Shown one piece after another: positions 7,623-16,400 of a stretch of DNA of 64,000 nucleotides (positions are counted from its first letter, which is position 1; every line of letters begins with the position of its first letter). A program made the translations under genes and the position numbers. A model generated the notes under the pieces. That model was not told where the DNA came from. It did not search any database and saw only the letters and a program-made list of their open reading frames with translations. The stretch comes from Cochleicola gelatinilyticus (GTDB lineage: Bacteria; Bacteroidota; Bacteroidia; Flavobacteriales; Flavobacteriaceae), in assembly GCF_001637325.1 (NCBI RefSeq), contig NZ_LRXL01000049.1:1-64000 (forward strand). The letters run 5' to 3'.

Positions 7623-9004
7623 TCTATCTTCTTTGTTGCGTTTAAGTTACTAAAATAACGTTTGGCTTCAATAATAACTTTTGGGGCGAGTAGTATAGTA
7701 GCAATCATAGTAGGAATAGCCATAAGCGCAAAAAAAGTATCTATTAAATTAATCATCATACTTAAACTAGTTGTTGCTCCAATAAGGATACTTGCTATAT
7801 AAAAATAGATGTAATACGATTTATATTTTGCCCCGAACAAAAACGACATACATTTCGAACCGTAATATGAATAAGAAAATAGCGAAGAAATACTAAATAC
7901 GGCGATACAAAGTAATAACGCATACTTACCAATTTGAGGAATGCCATTTTCAAAAGCAGTGGCAGTTAAGCTTACACCATTGGCGTCGCTCGATTCCCAA
8001 ACGCCTGTTACTAATATTGCAAGTGCCGTTAACGTACATATAATTAAGGTATCGATAGCTGGCCCCAACATCGCTACTAATCCCTCCCTAATAGGTTCAT
8101 TCGTTTTTGCCGCTCCGTGTGCCATCGGCGCCGTACCAATTCCAGCTTCATTCGAAAATGCTCCTCGTCTTATTCCAAGAAGAATAAGCCCTCCCAATGC
8201 ACCACCTAAAAATGTATCTCCTTGAAATAAAGAGGCTGAAAATGCTTCAGTAAAAATTAATTTTAAATACACAGGAACCTGTTCTATATAGGCTCCTAAA
8301 ATAAACAATACCATTACAAAATATAAAAGCACCATTGCTGGAACTAGTTTTGAAGCTGTTTTACTTATTCTTGAAATCCCTCCTAAAATCACGAGCGAAG
8401 TAATGATTGCCAGCACAATTCCAATTAACATATCGGAAGAAAACCCATGATATAATCCCGCTGGTTTCAGTAAAATATCGTTTAATGCTTGCTTTAACTG
8501 ATTAACATTAAACACGGGCAGCGCCCCAACAAGACCAGAAATACTAAAAAGTATGGCTAACGGTTTCCATTTTTTTCCTAATCCTTCTACAATAAAATAC
8601 ATAGGTCCGCCTTGTATTTTTCCTTCGCTATCTTTTCCACGATACATAATGGCCGTTGTCGCCGTGAAAAACTTTGTCGACATACCAATTACCGCACTCA
8701 CCCACATCCAAAAAACAGCTCCTGGACCACCTACCGCAATTGCAACAGCTACTCCTGCGATATTCCCCATACCGACAGTGGCAGATAATGCGGTGGTTAA
8801 GGCTTGGAAATGTGTAATTTCACCTGCATCACTTTCAGAGTCATACTTACCTCGAAGTACTGCGATTGCATGTCCTAAATATCGAAAAGGTAAAAACCGA
8901 ATGCGAAATAATAAATATAAGCCACCTCCAATAAGGAGTATTAAAAGAGGGAGTCCCCAAGCATAAGAGGCCATTTTTCCAATAATTAAATCGAGTTCTT
9001 TCAA
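7619..9004 (-). CDS. AGCS family sodium:alanine symporter
   Basis: Inner-membrane Na+-coupled amino-acid carrier (alanine/glycine:cation symporter family), about 11 transmembrane helices over 461 residues. Family motifs are clear: HFQALTTALSATVGMGNIAG, GGPGAVFWMW, QGGPMYFI and RRGAFSNEAGIGTAPMAH. Start choice: the frame is open to a TTG at 9076, but that would overlap the divergent neighbour. A TTG at 9004 gives an N-terminus that ends 16 residues after the start at the conserved Trp of WGLPLL, as in close family members. ATG at 8974 is a shorter option. Its transport substrate (alanine, glycine or glutamine) cannot be told apart here. Confidence 0.92.
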   Translation of the reverse strand: MKELDLIIGKMASYAWGLPLLILLIGGGLYLLFRIRFLPFRYLGHAIAVLRGKYDSESDAGEITHFQALTTALSATVGMGNIAGVAVAIAVGGPGAVFWMWVSAVIGMSTKFFTATTAIMYRGKDSEGKIQGGPMYFIVEGLGKKWKPLAILFSISGLVGALPVFNVNQLKQALNDILLKPAGLYHGFSSDMLIGIVLAIITSLVILGGISRISKTASKLVPAMVLLYFVMVLFILGAYIEQVPVYLKLIFTEAFSASLFQGDTFLGGALGGLILLGIRRGAFSNEAGIGTAPMAHGAAKTNEPIREGLVAMLGPAIDTLIICTLTALAILVTGVWESSDANGVSLTATAFENGIPQIGKYALLLCIAVFSISSLFSYSYYGSKCMSFLFGAKYKSYYIYFYIASILIGATTSLSMMINLIDTFFALMAIPTMIATILLAPKVIIEAKRYFSNLNATKKID

Positions 9005-9082
9005 GATTTTTTTGTTTGATTCTTCACGAAAGTATACTTTAATTTTTAAAATAAGTCTAGAAATTGTTACTTGCAATCTTCA

Positions 9083-10354
9083 ATGAAGAAAAAACTACCG
9101 CTTTTAACTCTAATTATTTATACTACGCTTTGGGGACAAAATACACAAGACACCCAAAGTTCCAGTCATTTTATTACTCCTGAAATTCTCTACGGAAACC
9201 TTATTCCTGCAAATACAGACTTTCCTGAAACTAAACCACAGAAAGGATTCCTACTAAGCTTCGGAAAATTTCAAGACACGACTGAAGAATGGACGTATCG
9301 CTTGAATAAACCAAGGACGGGAATTACTTTAGGAGTTAATGATTTTGGAAATACTGAAAAAGTTGGCTATGTATTCTCTGTACTTCCTTTTGTTGAATTC
9401 AACCTTTTTCGAAAAAGAAAAAAAGACCTTCATTTACAGGTTGGAATGGGAGCTTCTTATTTCAATAAGCGGTTTGATTCTGTTACAAATCCGTTTAATC
9501 AAGGAGTTACCACTAAGATCACTTGGTCATTTCGTATGTTTTTATATTTCGATGTGTTAAAGAAAGAACGCATTCATTGGAGATTAGGTGGTGGATATTT
9601 TCATCATAGTAATGGACATACCAAATTACCCAATCAAGGGTTTAATTCTTTTTTGTTAAGTGCTTCTGCTCAATTTCGATATGCGAAAAAGCTTCCGTCG
9701 AGCACTACTCCTTTTTTATCTTCCGAAGAACCCTATGTTAAAAGCTCTAATTATTTTATTTCTCTTAGAACAGGTGTGGGTCAAAATGTACTTTCAGAAG
9801 AACTAAACGACAAGCGTGAAGTGTATTCTATAGCGCTATCGACAGGGAAAGTGATTAATTCCACCTATAAAATTGGCTTCGGACTTTACTACCGTTTTTA
9901 CGAACATTACTACGATTATATCAAAGCAAATGAAGGACTAATTCCTGAATTTTATTCTGAATATGTACAACATCCATTTCAATACGCTACCAATTTTGGT
10001 GCTTTTGTCTCGGGAGAATTACTTCTGAATCATATTGGGATTGAAGTAAATTTAGGATATAATTTTCACAAACCAGCGTACGATTTCGACTGGCAGCTAA
10101 ATGAAGGTTTTACCTATACTGAAGATTATGGAAATGGCCCGATCACTTTTGTAGAATTAGGCGATTTGGAGAGCACAAAATATAAATTAAAAAAACGTGT
10201 TTCAAGTCGACTTGGATTAAAATATTACCTCTTCGGAACAGCTTTGAAACCTCTTCATAACTTTTATTTGGGCGCACATATCAATGGAAATCTTGGGCAA
10301 GCCGATTTTTCTGAATTAAGCCTTGGATATGTACATTCCTTTTCCTTTAAATAA
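9083..10354 (+). CDS. Acyloxyacyl hydrolase / lipid A 3-O-deacylase (PagL-like)
   Basis: A 423-residue outer-membrane beta-barrel protein with a signal peptide ending near TLWGQ. The middle carries HHSNGHT followed by LPNQGFN (about residue 175), which matches the His-Ser catalytic region of PagL-type lipid A deacylases; flavobacterial relatives are larger than the 170-residue enterobacterial PagL. Alternating aromatic and hydrophobic strands run through the whole protein, and it ends in Phe-Lys with a barrel-like last strand. The ATG at 9083 is preferred over an in-frame TTG 12 bases earlier because it opens directly on the signal peptide (MKKKLPLL). Deacylation of lipid A is inferred from the motif alone. 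Confidence 0.78.
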   Translation: MKKKLPLLTLIIYTTLWGQNTQDTQSSSHFITPEILYGNLIPANTDFPETKPQKGFLLSFGKFQDTTEEWTYRLNKPRTGITLGVNDFGNTEKVGYVFSVLPFVEFNLFRKRKKDLHLQVGMGASYFNKRFDSVTNPFNQGVTTKITWSFRMFLYFDVLKKERIHWRLGGGYFHHSNGHTKLPNQGFNSFLLSASAQFRYAKKLPSSTTPFLSSEEPYVKSSNYFISLRTGVGQNVLSEELNDKREVYSIALSTGKVINSTYKIGFGLYYRFYEHYYDYIKANEGLIPEFYSEYVQHPFQYATNFGAFVSGELLLNHIGIEVNLGYNFHKPAYDFDWQLNEGFTYTEDYGNGPITFVELGDLESTKYKLKKRVSSRLGLKYYLFGTALKPLHNFYLGAHINGNLGQADFSELSLGYVHSFSFK

Positions 10355-10384
10355 AAAACGCCCCCCAAATATGGGAGGCGTTTT
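10355..10384. terminator. Bidirectional terminator hairpin
   Basis: A 13-bp stem with one mismatch (aaaacgcccccca / tgggaggcgtttt) is flanked by A and T tracts. It separates the convergent deacylase and beta-helix genes and can serve both. Confidence 0.8.
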
Positions 10385-10404
10385 CAGGTATTTATAATTT
10401 AGAA

Positions 10405-13400
10405 TTATTTCGCTAAGATCAGTCGTTGTACTGATGTTGCGTTTTCTGAAACGATTCGAACGATGTATACACCATTCGCATAAGAATTAAGATTCAGTTC
10501 AGTTTCACTTACCGAAGTACGTGATGTTTGAACAATTTTACCTGAACCTAATTCAATAATCGTAATTTCAGCATTGGTACCAAATGTTTGTGGTATTCTT
10601 AAGGTAACTAAACCGTTTGAAGGGTTTGGATACAATATTACACCTTCATCATTAGATGCGATATCTTCAACAGCAAGTAGTACTTCCTGTGATTCGAAAG
10701 CTCCAATGTCACGACGTCCACCAAACACAGATTGATCTATTTGATCATTAAAATTATCTTCTGGGTTTCCTGCATTATATGCAACAGAACCTTCTAATAA
10801 TTCATGTGTAAAAGTAGTCCCTCCATTATCTGCTAAAGGTCCTAACATTGGGTCCACTTCTTCAAGATCATTGGCTTGTTCAGGAAATGCATCCTGATCA
10901 TCTGTTCCAATCAAGTTAAAGTCGTTAGAAACAAAAGTCCCAGTTACATCCATACCTGCAGATGCAGTGTTTAAAGCTACTATCGTATTGGTTAACGATG
11001 TAGTTGTAAGACTTTCGATACCTCCACCGTTACCTGCAGCAGTATTCATTGCAACAGTTACCGCGTTAAGGTCTAAACTTGCACCATTGTTAGAAATTCC
11101 ACCACCAGAGATCGTTGCCGAGTTTCCGGAAATAGTACTTCTTGTAATGGTAGTGATCGCACCAGTATTGTTATAGAATCCTCCTCCTTCAGCAGCAGTA
11201 TTCTCGCTTAAAGTAGAAGTTAGTACATTCATCGTACTTCCATTTTGATTCCATAATCCACCACCATCATTAGCAGCAGTATTACCAACAATTGTACTTC
11301 CAACGATATCGATCGTACTAGCAGTACCTGTTACGTGTAATCCAGCACCATTTCCTGGGGCAGGAGTACCCGCATCACCATTCAATGTGTTCGTCATTAT
11401 TTCTGAATCTGTAATTATCAATGTACCATCGATTAATTCGATAGCTCCACCTGCGCGGTTTGCAGCATTATCAGTAAATACTGAATTCGTTACTGTTACA
11501 GCACCATCTGTGCTTAATAAACCTCCACCAGAACCTGAAGCTCCAGTTGCAAGGTTTCCACTTATCACAGAACCATTTACGATATTTAAAGTACCTCCAT
11601 TATTGAAGACCCCTGCTCCACCATTATCAGCATCCGCACCGGTTGCAGTGTTTCCGCTAATTGTTACAGCATCTACAGTCATCGTACCTGAACCATTCCA
11701 TAGTCCACCACCTTCAGATCCAGCAACGTTATCGTTCACGGTTCCTCCAGTTATTGTCGCAACACCAGGACCTGTAATATGAAGTCCTCCTCCATTACCT
11801 GGAGATGTAAAGGTTTCATTGGAGTCTAATGTAACATCGGTCAATGCTATGGTTGAGTCGGCTCCAGAATTATCTTCAATTCCACCACCAGCTCTCATCG
11901 CAGTGTTTCCACTAATCGTTGATCCAGTTACTACCAAGGTAGCTCCAGCATCATTTAAAATTCCACCTCCAGAACCAGCGGCTCCATCAGCGATATTTCC
12001 TGTGATCATGGCTCCGTTTTGAACGGTAAGGGTTCCACTTAGGTTGTAGATTCCTCCACCACCTTGATCCGATTCAGCTCCGCTAGCCGTATTTCCATCG
12101 ACAGTTGTTCCATCTACAGTCATACTTCCAGCTCCGTTCCATAATCCACCACCTTCAGCAGCAGCAACGTTTCCATTTACTGTACCTCCAGTAACCGATA
12201 CATTTCCAGCTCCTGTTACGTGCAATCCACCACCATTACCTGGGGCAGCTGCAGTCGTGTTCATATCTAAGTTAGTATCGGTTAAAGTAACATCCGAATC
12301 TGCTCCAGAGTTATCTTCAATTCCACCACCAGCTCTCATCGCAGTGTTTCCACTAATCGTTGATCCAGTTACTACCAAGGTAGCTCCAGCATCATTTAAA
12401 ATTCCACCTCCAGAACCAGCGGCTCCATCAGCGATATTTCCTGTGATCGTGGCTCCGTTTTGAACGGTAAGGGTTCCACTTAGGTTGTAAATTCCTCCAC
12501 CACCTTGGTCAGAATCTGCTCCGCTAGCCGTATTTCCATCAACGGTTGTTCCGTCTACAGTCATACTTCCAGCTCCGTTCCATAATCCACCACCTTCAGC
12601 AGCAGCAACGTTTCCATTTACTGTACCACCGTTGATCGTTGAATTTGCGGTTCCACCTACGTGAAGTCCACCACCGTTTCCAGGAGCAGGAGCTTCAGAA
12701 GCAACACCCGTATCATTCATATCTAAGGTAACATCGTTTAACGTAAGGGTTCCTGCAGCAACTTCAATTCCACCACCTGCGCGGTTCGATTGATTGTTTG
12801 TTACCGTTGTTCCCGTAAGAGTTACATCTCCTCCAGTACTTAAAACACCACCACCTGATCCGGCAGTTCCGTCAGCGATATTGCTATCTATTAATGTTGT
12901 CGCATCCACATTCAATGTTCCGCCATCGTTGTAGATTCCTCCACCACCATTTTCAGCTAAAACACCGCTTGCAATATTATTTGTTACAGTCACACCAACA
13001 ACATCCATTGTTCCTGTACTGTTCCATAGTCCACCACCTTCAGCAGCAGCAACGTTTCCGTTTACTGTACCACCGTTGATCGTTGAATTTGCGGTTCCTC
13101 CTACGTGAAGTCCACCACCGTTTCCAGGAGCAGGAGCTTCAGAAGCAACACCCGTATCATTCATATCTAAGGTAACATCGTTTAACGTAAGGGTTCCTGC
13201 AGCAACTTCAATTCCACCACCTGCGCGGTTCGATTGATTGTTTGTTACTGTTGTTCCTGTAAGAGTTACATCTCCACCAGTACTTAAAACACCACCACCT
13301 GATCCGGCAGTTCCGTCAGCGATATTGCTATCTATTAATGTTGTCGCATCCACATTCAATGTTCCGCCATCGTTGTAGATTCCTCCACCACCATTTTCAG

Positions 13401-16400
13401 CTAAAACACCGCTTGCGATATTATTTGTTACAGTCACACCAACAACATCCATTGTTCCTGTACTGTTCCATAGTCCACCACCTTCAGCAGCAGCAACGTT
13501 TCCATTTACTGTACCACCGTTGATCGTTGAATTTGCGGTTCCTCCTACGTGAAGTCCACCACCGTTTCCAGGAGCAGGAGCTTCAGAAGCAACACCCGTA
13601 TCATTCATATCTAAGGTAACATCGTTTAACGTAAGAGTTCCTGCAGCAACTTCAATTCCACCACCTGCGCGGTTCGATTGATTGTTTGTTACTGTTGTTC
13701 CTGTAAGAGTTACATCTCCTCCAGTACTTAAAACACCACCACCTGATCCGGCAGTTCCGTCAGCGATATTGCTATCTATTAATGTAGTCGCATCCACATT
13801 CAATGTTCCACCATCGTTGTAGATTCCTCCACCACCATTTTCAGCTAAAGCACCGCTTGCGATATTATTTGTTACAGTCACACCAACAACATCCATTGTC
13901 CCTGTGCTGTTCCATAGTCCACCACCTTCAGCAGCAGCAACGTTTCCATTTACTGTACCACCGTTGATCGTTGAATTTGCGGTTCCTCCTACGTGAAGTC
14001 CACCACCGTTTCCAGGAGCAGGAGCTTCAGAAGCAACACCCGTATCATTCATATCTAAGGTAACATCGTTTAACGTAAGAGTTCCTGCAGCAACTTCAAT
14101 TCCACCACCTGCGCGGTTCGATTGATTGTTTGTTACTGTTGTTCCTGTAAGAGTTACATCTCCTCCAACACTCATTACACCTCCTCCAGAACCAGAAGCT
14201 CCGTCAGCTGTATTATTTGTAATTGCTGTTCCTGTAGTCACAGTTAAAGTACCTCCATTATTAAAGATACCTCCACCACCATCATCTCCAGCAGGTCCAC
14301 TTGCTGTGTTTGCATCAATAACAGTTCCGCTAACAGTCATAAGTCCTGTACTATTCCAAAGACCACCCCCTTCTCGGGCTGCAGTATTATTTTGTACAGT
14401 TCCTCCTGTAAAAGTTGCGTCTGCTGTTCCACTAATGTGAACTGCACCACCATTACCAGGATTTGTCCCAGCATTGTTATCACTTAAGTTAAAGTTTCCT
14501 CCTACTTCTAGAGTTCCATCGATCAATTCTATGGCACCACCAGCACGAAGGGATGTATTAAAACTCATAACAACATCTGTAATTGTTACGTTTCCGTCGG
14601 TACTCATTACTGCACCACCAGAACCTGATTCTCCATCAGCCAAGTTATTAGAGTAAACTCCACCTGCAAGTACTAAAGTACCTCCGTTGTTAAAAACAGC
14701 TCCACCACCATTTGTTGCGTCATCACCACTGGCAATGTTTCCGTCGATGATAGGAGTATTTACTGTTAAAGTTCCTGTATTATTCCATAATCCACCACCT
14801 TCAGAAGCTGCTAAATTATTTGAAATTGTAGAAAATTGATCTACTGTTGCATTTGTAGTACCTGATAAGTGAAGTGCTCCACCATTTCCTGGATTCGGAG
14901 TAATTGTATTTCCTAATCCGATGTCTACACCTGCCGCATTACCACTTAAGGTAACTCCATTAAGAAGAAGCGTTCCACCAGAATTATCTTCAATGGCTCC
15001 ACCTGCTCTACTCGCATAGTTTCCGTTAATTACAGATCCAGATGCAATAGTAAGTACACCGTCGGTATTATTAAAAATTGCACCTCCACGTCCACCAACA
15101 TCTTCTCCTGCAGCAATATTTTGCGTAAGAGTTGTAGCAGCATCAACGATAAGTGTACCTCCATTATTAAAGAGTCCACCACCACCAGTAGCATTACCAT
15201 TTGCGGTATTTCCTGTGATTGAAACTCCATTTACTGTCATTGTTCCAGCATTATTCCAAAGTCCACCACCTTCAACAGCGATATTGTTTGTAACAGATCC
15301 ACCATTGTAAATAACATCTGCAGGTCCCGTAACATGAAGTCCACCTCCGTTACCGGCAGCAGCTCCTGCTCCAGTAGCAGTATTGTTGTCTAAAATAAGA
15401 CCATCGAATGTGTAAACTTCACCAGAAACACCTAAAATTTCGATAGCACCACCAGCTCTGTTTGCTGTATTATTTTGAAGGGTAACATTGGTTAATGTTA
15501 AAGTTCCAGGAGTAGCATTAAAAATTGCACCTCCAGATCCGTTCTCTCCATTTGCAACATTTCCGTCAAGAACTGAATTAAGAAGAATTAAATCTCCTCC
15601 ATTATTAAAGATTGCTCCTCCTCCATCGTCTGCAGCATCTCCACTTGCAATGTTTGAATTCATGTTTGGATTGTCTAAAGTCATTGTACTCCCTACTTGA
15701 TTCCAAACACCACCACCTTCTCGAGCGGCAAAATTGTCATTAATATTTCCTCCAATGATTGAAACAGTTGCAACTCCAGAAACATGAAGGAAACCTCCAT
15801 TACCAGGGTTAGGGGCATCTGAACCTGCATTGTTCTGATTCATATTAATATCGGTCGTGGTTAATGTACCATCTATAATTTCGATACCTCCCCCTGCGCG
15901 ATACGCACTATTATTAGATACAGATGTATCAGCTCCAGAAATTGTTACATCTCCAGCAGTACTTAAAATACCTCCACCAGAACCTGACGTTCCTGTCGCT
16001 AAATTTCCATCTACAGTACTTGTTCCATTTATAATGAGTGTACCTCCATTATTGAAAATTCCACCACCACCATCGTCTGCTCCAGCTCCTTGAGCTTCAT
16101 TTGCATTTACCGTAGTATTGGTTACAGTCATTGTCCCAATTCCATTCCAAAGACCTCCACCTTCTAAGGCAGCAGTATTTGCAGCAACGTTAGAATCTGT
16201 AATTATTAAACTTGCATCTCCGGTTAAGTGAATTGCTCCACCATTTCCAGGTGCTCCGTTAGCTACATTATTTCCTAAATCACTATTTGCTACTGTTAAT
16301 GTTCCACCAGCAGACATTTCGATTGCACCACCAGCACGATTTGCTTCATTACCTTGAAAGAATCCTCCTGTTGGAAGTCCTTCAATATCAACAATTGTAT

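Noticed and set aside
8553-8966. 137-codon plus-strand frame opposite the AGCS gene
   Set aside because: It lies wholly within the well-supported symporter gene and encodes a Pro-rich sequence with no domain.
9005-9076. Longer AGCS symporter start at a TTG at 9076
   Set aside because: It overlaps the divergent deacylase start and adds a charged segment not seen in the family; the TTG at 9004 fits better.
12594-14166. Regularly spaced repeats that might suggest a CRISPR array
   Set aside because: The period is 444 bp, the unit is coding and in frame, and there are no short repeats with unique spacers.
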